DNA of 18,448 nt from SIG588 sp964515215 (GCA_964515215.1 CAZESL010000048.1:1-18448); one strand, 5' to 3'. Positions 1 through 6,102 are shown, numbered from the stretch's first letter. Numbers and translations are program-made. Notes: generated by a model from the sequence alone, not told the origin.

Positions 1-3
1 CCA

Positions 4-2067
4 ATGAAACGTAGTTTGGCTTTATTTTTGGCGTTCATTCTCGTGCTGGTGAGCGGTGCCGTGGGCGTGTCGGTCGGTGCCGGCGCCGCCGTGATCGGTG
101 ACGTGAACGACGACGGCAAGGTGGATTCCACCGACGCCCGTTTGGTGTTGCAATACGCCGTGAAAAAGATCGATACGCTGGCGGCACTCGATGCTGCCGA
201 CGTGGACGGCAGCGGCACGGTGGATTCTACCGACGCCCGTTTGATCTTGCAATATGCGGTGAAGAAGATCGACAAGTTCCCTGCCGATATGATCTCGCCC
301 AACAGTGAAGCGGCGGGTACGCCGTTTGCTACGCTGGACGAACTGACGGAGGACACTCCGCCCGTGGTGGAAGGTACGACCGCCCGCTTCGGCTATTTTG
401 CACTGACCACCGAGCTGAACGCAGGCCTGCCCTTTAACGTGGCGTTGTACGACGGCGGCGATGTCCTCACGGCGGTACTCCCCGCGGGCGTGGACACCAC
501 CGCGCTGATCCCGACTTTCACCTATTACGGCAAGTCGGTCACGGCAGGCGGTGCCCCCGTGCAGTCGGATATCACGGTGCTTGACCTTTCTGCACCGCTT
601 GTGTTGACGCTCATGTCCCAAAACGGTACGTCCCACGAGGTGACGGTGAAGGTGCAGACGCTCGACACCGGTCTGCCGTCGATGGCGGTCACCTTGAACG
701 GGTACGCGGGTGCGGACGCGATTCAAAAGGAAGAGTACACGGCGGGTAATTTCTATCTCGGCGGCGGTGACAGCGCGGTGTGCGATTATGCACAGGAAAC
801 TCCCGTGCTTGTGGCGTGCACCATCAAAGGGCGCGGCAATTCCAGTTGGCTGTTGGACGAGAAAAAGAGTTATACCCTGAAACTGGATAAAAAGACGGCC
901 CTGCTCGATATGGCGGCATCCAAGAACTGGGCGTTGGTGGCAAACTACGAAGACAAGACCTTGCTCCGCAACGCGATGGGGTATTACTTCGCCACCGCGG
1001 CGGGGGTGCCGGTCGTGATGCAGGTGCGCCCCGTGGATATGTGGATCGACGGGAAATACTGGGGCACCTATAACCTCACCGAAAAGATCGAGATCGAGCC
1101 CGACCGTGTGAACATCACCGACGTGGAAAAACCGACCGACAAGGACTTTGTGGATCTCGCGGCGGATCAGGTCGGCTATCTCTTGGAATTTGACGCGCAC
1201 GTGGTGGAGACCAATGCGGGCGGTCTGCTCGAAAACGTCGGTGTGTTTGATCCGTACATTGGGGAAACGTGGCAAACGCTTGCTGCGGCGGGCTGGCAAC
1301 GGTATGAGTACGGCTACTTCGATCACGCAGCAGGCGTGACCGTGGGGGACTTCGTGTTCTATAACCCCGATACCGACGAGACCTTCTTTAAAGTGCCGTA
1401 TCTTGGCAAGTGGGTAACGGTGAAGAAGCCCTCCACCGAAAACTTGAACCACAACCCCGCCATGCGGGAGTACATCTTCCAAAAGGTGCGCGAGCTGGAT
1501 TCCGCACTGGCGGCGGGCAACCATAATGTGATCTACGACATGCTGGATCTCGATTCCTTCGCCGCGTGGGCACTCACGCAGGAGATGATGGACAACACCG
1601 ACTCCACCTTCCATTCCAGCGTGTATATGTATAAGGACGCGGACGGCAAGTTCACCTTCGGCCCCGCGTGGGACTTCGACCGCTCGTCGGGCAACTGCTC
1701 GTACTGGGATAACAAGAACGTGGGCAACGTGCTGAACTCCCGTTGGTGTTGGGCGGCGTTTAACACCGACAACGGTCGTGCCGCGTTGCAACGTGCGTGG
1801 CAGAACTTTACGGTGAATACGCTGGATTGGTATGATACCTTTGAAGGCTATCAGAAGCTGATCGAGAAGAGCCGCATCTACAACTTCGAACGGTGGGATA
1901 TTCTGAAGAAGCACGTCCTCTACAATCCCGAAAACCTCACGAGCGAGAGTATGTTGGAGATCTACGAGGGCAACGAATATGGCTTATTTATCGATCATTT
2001 GGACGGTTGGTTGACCGGTCGTATGAATAAAATGAGTCAGGAATACAAAAACCGTTTCCCAAGATAA
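4..2067 (+). CDS. Secreted dockerin-CotH kinase domain protein
   Basis: The 687-residue protein opens with a Sec signal peptide (MKR, a hydrophobic core to about residue 24, then Ala/Gly-rich). A type I dockerin follows at about residues 32-93, with two calcium loops: D33, N35, D37, D44 and D66, D68, S70, D77, each followed by a near-identical helix. The rest is a CotH kinase-like fold. It shows the RGNSSW motif at 277-282, a K-rich strand, the NWALVANYEDKTLLRN block, a WIDGKYWGTYNLTEKIE block, and the WDFDRS metal-binding motif at 556-561. CotH domains are atypical kinases known from spore coat proteins and from secreted proteins of cellulosome-forming clostridia. The dockerin should dock the protein on a cohesin scaffold outside the cell; that is inference, as no cohesin lies in the window. 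An N-terminal dockerin is less usual than a C-terminal one. The start lies 3 bases from the window edge, so its ribosome site is not visible. Confidence 0.9.
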   Translation: MKRSLALFLAFILVLVSGAVGVSVGAGAAVIGDVNDDGKVDSTDARLVLQYAVKKIDTLAALDAADVDGSGTVDSTDARLILQYAVKKIDKFPADMISPNSEAAGTPFATLDELTEDTPPVVEGTTARFGYFALTTELNAGLPFNVALYDGGDVLTAVLPAGVDTTALIPTFTYYGKSVTAGGAPVQSDITVLDLSAPLVLTLMSQNGTSHEVTVKVQTLDTGLPSMAVTLNGYAGADAIQKEEYTAGNFYLGGGDSAVCDYAQETPVLVACTIKGRGNSSWLLDEKKSYTLKLDKKTALLDMAASKNWALVANYEDKTLLRNAMGYYFATAAGVPVVMQVRPVDMWIDGKYWGTYNLTEKIEIEPDRVNITDVEKPTDKDFVDLAADQVGYLLEFDAHVVETNAGGLLENVGVFDPYIGETWQTLAAAGWQRYEYGYFDHAAGVTVGDFVFYNPDTDETFFKVPYLGKWVTVKKPSTENLNHNPAMREYIFQKVRELDSALAAGNHNVIYDMLDLDSFAAWALTQEMMDNTDSTFHSSVYMYKDADGKFTFGPAWDFDRSSGNCSYWDNKNVGNVLNSRWCWAAFNTDNGRAALQRAWQNFTVNTLDWYDTFEGYQKLIEKSRIYNFERWDILKKHVLYNPENLTSESMLEIYEGNEYGLFIDHLDGWLTGRMNKMSQEYKNRFPR
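121..274 (+). repeat. Duplicated dockerin segment (two near-identical copies)
   Basis: The coding DNA at 121-175 and 220-274 is almost the same sequence, encoding VDSTDARL(V/I)LQYAVKKID twice with one residue change. These are the two F-hand halves of the dockerin. Such internal symmetry is known in type I dockerins and permits two orientations of cohesin binding. Confidence 0.85.
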
Positions 2068-2068
2068 T

Positions 2069-2110
2069 AAAAGAACCCGTTCACGGAATCTTCCGTGAAC
2101 GGGTTCTTTT
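2069..2110. terminator. Bidirectional terminator between convergent genes
   Basis: A perfect 20-bp inverted repeat (2069-2088 and 2091-2110) with a 2-base centre starts with four A and ends with four T. It therefore reads as an intrinsic terminator on both strands. It lies directly after the CotH stop codon and overlaps the last bases of the convergent yfbR gene. Confidence 0.9.
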
Positions 2111-2687
2111 AACCTTGCTCGTCGAGCGTCAATTCAAACGCGGGCAGGAATTCTTCCAGGAAACAGTCCGCCGCGGGGAGTTTCATCCCTCGCACCGCCG
2201 CTTCCAACGTGCGGCGGGCACTCGCAAACTCGCGGTTGCCCTGCCCGAGTTCTTCCACACATTTCAAGAGGGCGGAGATCTTATCCGCCGCCTTTACGAT
2301 GCGCGCTTCTTCGCTTTCCTCGTCGGGTAAAAGCAAGGGGCGGTAGACCTCGTCGAGGTCGCGGGGCAACATTGCCAAGAGTTTTTCGGCCGATAGCCGC
2401 TCGACTTGTTGGTACGCACGGCGGATATCGTCGTTATCGTATTTCACGGGGGTGGGCATATCGCCCGTGAAGATCTCGGGTGCGTCGTGGTACATCGCTT
2501 GCAACACGCATCGCTCCACGTTCACCTGCCCGCCGAAACGGCGGTTATGCAGTTCGGCCAGCGCGTGCGCCAGTACCGCCACGTCAAAGGAATGCTCGTG
2601 TACCGACTCGCCGCGGGTGTTGCGCATCAGCGCCCAACGGGAAATGTATTTCATACGCGAAAGTACGGCGTAAAATTGGTTGTTCAT
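2109..2687 (-). CDS. yfbR: 5'-deoxynucleotidase, YfbR family (HD domain)
   Basis: This 192-residue HD-domain phosphohydrolase matches E. coli YfbR in length and along its whole sequence as I recall it. YfbR removes phosphate from deoxyribonucleoside 5'-monophosphates in the cytoplasm as part of nucleotide salvage. The metal and substrate residues are all present: R17-W18 in SRWALMRN, H32 in HEHS, H67-D68 in MYHDAPE, E71, D76 in GDMPTPVKY and D135 in KAADK. The start is supported by an AGGGGG ribosome site 7 bases upstream. It is a single gene convergent with the CotH gene, and its promoter candidate is separated from it by a GC-rich repeat in the 5' untranslated region. Confidence 0.93.
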   Translation of the reverse strand: MNNQFYAVLSRMKYISRWALMRNTRGESVHEHSFDVAVLAHALAELHNRRFGGQVNVERCVLQAMYHDAPEIFTGDMPTPVKYDNDDIRRAYQQVERLSAEKLLAMLPRDLDEVYRPLLLPDEESEEARIVKAADKISALLKCVEELGQGNREFASARRTLEAAVRGMKLPAADCFLEEFLPAFELTLDEQG

Positions 2688-2719
2688 AATCGTCCCCCTA
2701 AACTTTGGCGGTGAATAAT

Positions 2720-2760
2720 CCCCTTGGCTCGCCCCTTAAGCGAGGCTGAGAGGGGGGAGG
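2720..2760. repeat. GC-rich imperfect hairpin element in yfbR leader
   Basis: An imperfect inverted repeat, ccccttggctcgc against gcgaggctgagagggg, is flanked by a purine run. It lies between the candidate yfbR promoter and its ribosome site. It resembles the short dispersed GC-rich hairpin elements common in gut Clostridia and may be of the same kind as 7164-7237. Membership of a family cannot be shown from one window. Confidence 0.5.
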
Positions 2761-2774
2761 TACCGCTAAGAATC

Positions 2775-2803
2775 AGTATACCACACCCCGCGGGCCGGCG
2801 CAA
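2775..2803 (-). promoter_or_regulatory. Candidate promoter of yfbR
   Basis: The minus strand reads TTGCGC, a 17-base spacer, then TATACT. The -10 is good and the -35 matches only in its TTG. It is the best candidate upstream of yfbR and lies just outside the AT-rich island. Confidence 0.5.
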
Positions 2804-2895
2804 CCGAAATTTTTTAAATTGGCTATGTCACAACAAATAGTTGATATTGACAAACGGTAAGTTGTAAACAACCCGTAAACTGTCACAATCTATGG

Positions 2896-2924
2896 TTGAC
2901 AAAATGCGACAAATATGGTAAAAT
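2896..2924 (+). promoter_or_regulatory. Transposase promoter
   Basis: TTGACA (2896-2901), a 17-base spacer and TAAAAT (2919-2924) lie 31 bases before the transposase start, which is preceded by an AAAGGTG ribosome site. Confidence 0.75.
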
Positions 2925-2954
2925 AATGACAGAAACATAGAAAGGTGTAACAGC

Positions 2955-3992
2955 ATGTCTACTGTCAATGATATTCTCAAGTCAATTAGTCAACTCTCTG
3001 TTGCCGATCAAAGTCACCTCAGGTCTATACTTCTAAGTTCGACTTTTGTAAACTCGCTCAACATTGAGCAATTTGTATCAAATGAACGCTTTGCAAACGG
3101 CAGAGTCTGTCCTATTTGCGGAAGTGTATCTGTTGTTCGCAATGGTCACAGAGCTGACGGCACGCAGCGCTTTATTTGTCGTGATTGTCACAAGTCTTTT
3201 GTGGTAACAACAAATTCTATCGTTGCAGGCACAAAGAAAGATCTCTCCGTATGGGAACAGTATATTTCTTGTATGATGCAAGGGCTATCGATAAGAAAAA
3301 CCGCAGAAATCTGTGGCATTCATCGTAACACGGCGTTCTATTGGCGGCACAAGATTTTAGATGCACTTCAAAATATGGCAGACAATGTTACCCTAAACGG
3401 CATTGTAGAGGCAGACGAAACTTTTTTCGCAGTATCGTACAAGGGGAATCATAAGTATAGTAAAACTTTTGTAATGCCCAGAGAGGCACACAAAAGAGGT
3501 GGCGAAACCCATACACGTGGACTTTCTCGTGAGCAGGTGTGTGTTCCTTGTGCGGTTAACAGAAATGGTTTGTCCATCTCAAAAACTGCAAATCTTGGCA
3601 GAATAACTACTGATAGCCTGATTGGCATGTTTGACGGTAGAATAGATGAAGATTCTACAATCGTAACAGACAAGGCAAGCGCATATGTTAAGTTTGCCGA
3701 TAAAACCAATTTAAAGTTCGTACAACTTAAAGGTGGTAAAGCCAAGAGCGGTATTTACCACATTCAGCACATCAACAATTATCACAGCAGACTCAAGAAG
3801 TTTATGCAAAACTTCAACGGAGTTTCTACCAAATACTTAAATAATTATCTAATCTGGCACAACTTTGTAAACTATGCAAGAGAGACCGAGGCGGAAAAGA
3901 GACAGATCTTACTACGCTTCGTCTTGACAACTACAAAGCAGGTGACTTGTAAACAAATTTCAGAGCGTGACAATTTACCAACATCGGCATAA
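2955..3992 (+). CDS. IS1595-family transposase
   Basis: This 345-residue protein is full length for IS1595-type transposases. It has an N-terminal zinc ribbon (C52, C55, C75, C78), a helix-turn-helix (about 110-130, LSIRKTAEICGIHRNTAFYW) and a DDE/DDN catalytic core. The first acid is D154 in VEADETFF, the second D239 in TIVTDKASAY. The third position is Asn (probably N274) in HINNYHSRLK, followed by the family-typical GVSTKYLNNYLIWHNF. Asn as third residue is known in this family. The enzyme should cut and join the ends of its own element. No frameshift or missing catalytic residue is visible, so it may be active. Codon use is AT-rich, unlike the GC-rich genes on both sides, which fits acquisition by transfer. 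Confidence 0.95.
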   Translation: MSTVNDILKSISQLSVADQSHLRSILLSSTFVNSLNIEQFVSNERFANGRVCPICGSVSVVRNGHRADGTQRFICRDCHKSFVVTTNSIVAGTKKDLSVWEQYISCMMQGLSIRKTAEICGIHRNTAFYWRHKILDALQNMADNVTLNGIVEADETFFAVSYKGNHKYSKTFVMPREAHKRGGETHTRGLSREQVCVPCAVNRNGLSISKTANLGRITTDSLIGMFDGRIDEDSTIVTDKASAYVKFADKTNLKFVQLKGGKAKSGIYHIQHINNYHSRLKKFMQNFNGVSTKYLNNYLIWHNFVNYARETEAEKRQILLRFVLTTTKQVTCKQISERDNLPTSA

Positions 3993-4021
3993 AAAACAAA
4001 AAGAACCGCCCCGAAGGGCGG
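3990..4021 (-). terminator. Terminator of the minus-strand microgene
   Basis: On the minus strand CCGCCC-TTCG-GGGCGG (4021-4006) is followed by TTCTTTTTGTTTTTT. This is a stable tetraloop hairpin with a strong T run. It ends the transcription unit of the 23-codon gene and overlaps the end of the convergent transposase gene. No T run follows on the plus strand. Confidence 0.85.
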
Positions 4022-4064
4022 CCGAAAAGAGGGCATATGGAGGTTGCCCTCACACATATTCTGA

Positions 4065-4136
4065 TTAGCGGTGGCGGATACGCACAGTACCCTTAACCTT
4101 GGTTTTTCGTTTAATCTTGACCTTAGTCTTAACCAT
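4065..4136 (-). CDS. 23-residue highly cationic peptide (microgene)
   Basis: This short frame begins MVKTKVKIKRK and ends TVRIRHR. More than half of its residues are Lys, Arg or His, and acidic residues are absent. Lys/Arg alternate with Val/Ile/Thr, suggesting a cationic strand or nucleic-acid-binding peptide rather than a membrane toxin. The case for a real gene is contextual. It has a full consensus promoter (4185-4213), an AAAGGAGGTGA ribosome site 9 bases before the ATG, and a strong terminator directly after it. I do not recognise the peptide. It could be an IS passenger, a small regulator or nucleic-acid-binding peptide, or a short open frame inside a regulatory RNA. Confidence 0.6.
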   Translation of the reverse strand: MVKTKVKIKRKTKVKGTVRIRHR

Positions 4137-4142
4137 TGCTTA

Positions 4143-4164
4143 TCACCTCCTTTCGTGAAGGAGG
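4143..4164 (-). promoter_or_regulatory. Ribosome-site hairpin of the microgene
   Basis: On the minus strand CCTCCTT (4164-4158) pairs perfectly with AAGGAGG (4152-4146), with a 5-base loop. The right arm is the Shine-Dalgarno sequence itself, so the folded message would hide the ribosome site. Confidence 0.65.
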
Positions 4165-4184
4165 AAAGAATTATGGCAAACAGT

Positions 4185-4213
4185 ATTATAATGCGGTAAT
4201 GTGAAAATGTCAA
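4185..4213 (-). promoter_or_regulatory. Consensus sigma-70/A promoter of the microgene
   Basis: The minus strand reads TTGACA (4213-4208), exactly 17 bases, then TATAAT (4190-4185), a perfect consensus. It begins 4 bases beyond the stop codon of the upstream lipoprotein gene and drives the microgene. Confidence 0.85.
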
Positions 4214-4216
4214 TGT

Positions 4217-5545
4217 TTACAATGCAACAAATTTGTTGCCGTTTGCATTAGCCCAATAATATGCGGTTGAATAATAATGTCCGTAAATAGTAACCGTGTC
4301 TTCAATCGTGTATCCCATTCCGCCGTTAGATGCGATGCTACACGAACTGTTTAAAATATAGATTCTTCTCAATCTCATACAAGAGGCAAACGCACATGAG
4401 TCAATTTGTGTAACGCTTGACGGGATTGTAATTTCTGTTAATGAATCACAAAAAGAGAAAGCATTTACACCAATTTGAGTAACTCGACTTGGAATATCTA
4501 TACTTTGAAGTGAGGAACATCCTTGGAAAGCGGCGCTACGAATTGCTGTAATAGAATTGGGGAGTGTCACCGTTTTTAATGAGCTACAATCTTTGAAAAA
4601 ACTACCTGGTATGGCAGAGAGGCCATTGGGGAGTGTAATACTTTCTAGCGAAGAACAACCATCAAAAACGCTTGCACCCACAGAGCTTAATGTTGGTATT
4701 TCAATGTTTTGCAACGCAGAACAATCACTAAAAGCGAATCTGCCTATATATTCTATGCTATTTGGGAGTTTTATTGACACTAAATTTGAACAGCCGTCAA
4801 AAGCATAGTCATCGATTGTTTTAATAGTGTTTGGTATTATAATATTTGATATATTAGTATCTTTGAAAGCAGATTGTCCGATAGAAACAACAACATCTTT
4901 CAAAGGACTCTTTGTTGGTATGCTTATTGTGGATTCTGTACATTGACCAATACCAGAGACATAACATGTTCCGTCACCATTGCTTGTGAACGAAAGGGCT
5001 GGTCCATTATACGCATCGCATATTTTACAAAAACTATCTTCATAATTGTGGTTGGTTTTTGAAACGGTTTGAGTTTCTTTTTCACCGCAAGAACAAACCC
5101 GCTCTTCTACACCCTCTGCGGAACACGTTGCCGCCTTAGTGATTTTCCAATCGGAATAAGTATGAGTGTGCGCGGTTGTCGTTGTAGTGGTTGGCGCTTT
5201 TGTAGTAGTTGTCGTTTTAATGGTTGTGGTGGTTGGTTTTTTGACGGTGGTCGTAGTAGTAGACTTTTGGGTAGTAGTTGTCTTTTCTTGAGTTGTTGTG
5301 GTGGTTGTTGTTTGAGTCGTTGTAGTGGTCGGCTTGATAGTTGTTGTTTGAGTCGTTGTAGTGGTCGGCTTGATAGTTGTAGTTTGAGTCGTTGTAGTGG
5401 AAATGGATGTAGGCGTGTTTGTAGCGGTGGTCGTAGTGGTACTTGACGATGTTGTATTAGATTCAGTCGGTTTTGCTGGCTGACTACATCCAACAATCGA
5501 GAGCATGAGCAGAATTGCGGCAAGCAGTGAGACAAGTTTTTTCAT
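4217..5545 (-). CDS. BspA-type leucine-rich repeat surface lipoprotein
   Basis: The 442-residue lipoprotein begins MKKLVSLLAAILLMLSIVGC, with a lipobox ending at Cys20, the predicted lipid-anchored residue. A Thr-rich low-complexity stalk (about 25-130) contains 12-residue repeats of the form TTTIKPTTTTTQ. Next comes a small Cys-rich module (about 130-185, TCSAEGVEERVCSCGEKE then FCKICDAYNG). The C-terminal part (about 190-420) is a run of LRR_5/BspA repeats such as AFDGCSNLVSIKLPNSIEYIG. The usual family ending, NGNKFVAL, is intact. Such proteins are surface-exposed and in characterised cases mediate adhesion; the ligand here is unknown. The start at 5545 is chosen for GGAGGG 7 bases upstream and for the signal peptide; an in-frame TTG at 5629 would add a leader-encoded extension and is less likely. 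The gene is AT-rich like the neighbouring IS. Confidence 0.92.
   Translation of the reverse strand: MKKLVSLLAAILLMLSIVGCSQPAKPTESNTTSSSTTTTTATNTPTSISTTTTQTTTIKPTTTTTQTTTIKPTTTTTQTTTTTTTQEKTTTTQKSTTTTTVKKPTTTTIKTTTTTKAPTTTTTTAHTHTYSDWKITKAATCSAEGVEERVCSCGEKETQTVSKTNHNYEDSFCKICDAYNGPALSFTSNGDGTCYVSGIGQCTESTISIPTKSPLKDVVVSIGQSAFKDTNISNIIIPNTIKTIDDYAFDGCSNLVSIKLPNSIEYIGRFAFSDCSALQNIEIPTLSSVGASVFDGCSSLESITLPNGLSAIPGSFFKDCSSLKTVTLPNSITAIRSAAFQGCSSLQSIDIPSRVTQIGVNAFSFCDSLTEITIPSSVTQIDSCAFASCMRLRRIYILNSSCSIASNGGMGYTIEDTVTIYGHYYSTAYYWANANGNKFVAL
5308..5400 (-). repeat. 36-bp tandem repeat in the Thr-rich stalk
   Basis: Copies start at 5308, 5344 and 5380 with a period of 36 bases; the third is partial and slightly diverged. 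Each encodes 12 residues (Thr-rich with IKP and Q), so copy-number change would keep the reading frame and alter stalk length. Confidence 0.85.
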
Positions 5546-5616
5546 TGTTTTCCCTCCGAAAATAAAAAAAGTGTGTTCCAATGAAGGAACACACTCGAAA
5601 AAGCGGTCTCCCTCAT
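5542..5616 (-). CDS. Possible 24-residue leader ORF overlapping the lipoprotein start
   Basis: An ATG at 5616 opens 24 codons whose TGA stop overlaps the lipoprotein ATG (ATGA). It crosses the terminator-like hairpin. The overlap would suit translational coupling or attenuation, but no good ribosome site precedes it, so this may be chance. Confidence 0.25.
   Translation of the reverse strand: MRETAFSSVFLHWNTLFLFSEGKQ
5562..5594 (-). terminator. Terminator-like hairpin in the lipoprotein leader (attenuator candidate)
   Basis: On the minus strand GTGTGTTCC (5594-5586) and GGAACACAC (5579-5571) form a perfect 9-bp stem with a 6-base loop, followed by seven T, A, then TT. It sits between the promoter and the ribosome site of the lipoprotein gene, so it can stop transcription before the gene and implies conditional read-through. 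Confidence 0.75.
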
Positions 5617-5620
5617 TGTT

Positions 5621-5722
5621 GCTACACAATTACTTTCCCACTTATGGTACAGGTAAAAGAGAGAAAACACTTTTTACCAAAGTATTTTCCCATAAGCGAG
5701 ATTAAATATGTAATTGTGTAGC
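5621..5722 (-). promoter_or_regulatory. Folded 5' leader RNA of the BspA lipoprotein gene
   Basis: Three nested perfect helices are visible in the minus-strand transcript. P1 pairs 5722-5710 with 5633-5621 (13 bp, GCTACACAATTAC). P2 pairs 5696-5690 with 5647-5641 (7 bp, CTTATGG). P3 pairs 5678-5672 with 5658-5652 (7 bp, GGTAAAA) and carries a 13-base loop. The P3 loop (5667-5659) is complementary over 9 bases, one G-U, to the ribosome site of the lipoprotein gene (5556-5548). The order promoter, folded domain, terminator hairpin, ribosome site is that of a riboswitch or protein/RNA-controlled attenuator. I do not recognise a known riboswitch class. Confidence 0.6.
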
Positions 5723-5728
5723 GAACAT

Positions 5729-5757
5729 ATTATAGAATAATTTCAAATAAATGTCAA
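5729..5757 (-). promoter_or_regulatory. Consensus promoter of the BspA lipoprotein gene
   Basis: The minus strand reads TTGACA (5757-5752), 17 bases, TATAAT (5734-5729), a perfect consensus. Transcription would start near 5722, at the first base of the P1 helix of the leader. Confidence 0.88.
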
Positions 5758-5761
5758 TATA

Positions 5762-5797
5762 AAAAGACTACCGAGCACATCACATCGGTAGTCTTTT
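5762..5797. terminator. Bidirectional terminator upstream of the lipoprotein promoter
   Basis: A perfect 13-bp stem (AAAAGACTACCGA, 5762-5774, with 5785-5797) has a 10-base loop and T runs on either strand. It insulates the lipoprotein promoter and ends the minus-strand RNA unit that begins near 6102. Confidence 0.85.
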
Positions 5798-5938
5798 CCC
5801 ATATTTGTTTTCCCTGAACCTTGGTGCAATAATAATTGTGGCCGAGCAGTTGCTACACCTTCTGCTCATTTACTCCTTTTTCTCCTTGTAGATTTGCGCG
5901 CAGAGATACCACAAATGTTATAGATATGATGTGAATAT
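5780..5938 (-). other. Downstream part of minus-strand RNA unit, with short ORF
   Basis: This stretch lies between the candidate ncRNA and the terminator, with no promoter of its own that I can see. It contains a hairpin (GAGCAG/CTGCTC, 5867-5862 with 5849-5844) whose loop holds GTGTAGCAAC, a 10-mer also present in the lipoprotein leader (5628-5619). A 29-codon ORF (5869-5780, starting MSRRCSNCSA) follows AAGGAG, but the spacing is only 3 bases and the frame runs into the terminator stem, so coding is doubtful. Confidence 0.3.
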
Positions 5939-6102
5939 CCCATCTTACCCAAGGCGACCGCACTTTAGCAGGTGGGTTCTGCAACAAGCGATTTTATCGC
6001 CCTTGCCCTCGCATTGGCATTACTTCAGAGACGGGCAAGTGAAACATTGCTTCGAAGAACAAAGCGATACCTCCTTACCCTCGTGATCGGACACGAATGG
6101 GC
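5939..6102 (-). ncRNA. Structured non-coding RNA with own promoter, possibly 6S-like
   Basis: A strong promoter fires a transcript from about 6102 that has no convincing ORF. CCCAT at the 5' end (6101-6097) can pair with ATGGG (5943-5939), closing a molecule of about 165 nt. Internal helices include TCGTG/CACGA (6096-6092 with 6085-6081), GCTTTG/CGAAGC (6065-6060 with 6054-6049), CTTGCCC/GGGCAAG (6039-6033 with 6008-6002) and GCGAT/ATCGC (6000-5996 with 5992-5988). The size, the long rod-like pairing and a stretch reading GCAGAACCCACCTGC remind me of Firmicute 6S RNA, which binds RNA polymerase. That assignment is from memory and uncertain; RNase P RNA, tmRNA and SRP RNA signatures are absent. 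Confidence 0.45.

Larger units (their letters stand above)
2821..3992 (+). mobile_element. IS1595-family insertion sequence (ends unresolved)
   Basis: The transposase gene and its AT-rich upstream region form the identifiable part of an IS. The base composition changes sharply at about 2806-2821. The left flank holds two direct copies of TGTCACAA (2826-2833 and 2881-2888) and a small hairpin (2854-2876). I could not find a convincing matching inverted terminal repeat or an 8-base target duplication on the right, so the outer limits are approximate and the element may be a remnant. Confidence 0.55.

Noticed and set aside
22..1914. A 630-codon open frame antisense to the dockerin-CotH gene
   Set aside because: Its translation is His/Arg-rich with no family features, and the opposite strand encodes a clear multidomain protein; it is a codon-bias shadow.
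4208..4240. TGTCAAT...TTTGTTG as a right-hand inverted repeat of the IS, resembling the reverse complement of 2821-2850
   Set aside because: The spacing differs by about 7 bases and the right copy encodes the normal C-terminus (NGNKFVAL) of the lipoprotein, so the likeness is probably chance.
5308..5400. CRISPR array
   Set aside because: The repeats are contiguous tandem 36-bp units coding for a Thr-rich stalk, with no spacers and no cas genes.
5545..5629. Lipoprotein translation starting at the in-frame TTG at 5629
   Set aside because: The extension lacks a ribosome site, would spoil the lipoprotein signal peptide and runs through the terminator hairpin; the ATG at 5545 has GGAGGG at the right distance.
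5621..6102. T-box, SAM, TPP, c-di-GMP, preQ1 or RNase P RNA
   Set aside because: Their hallmark sequences as I know them are absent in both the leader and the ncRNA unit.
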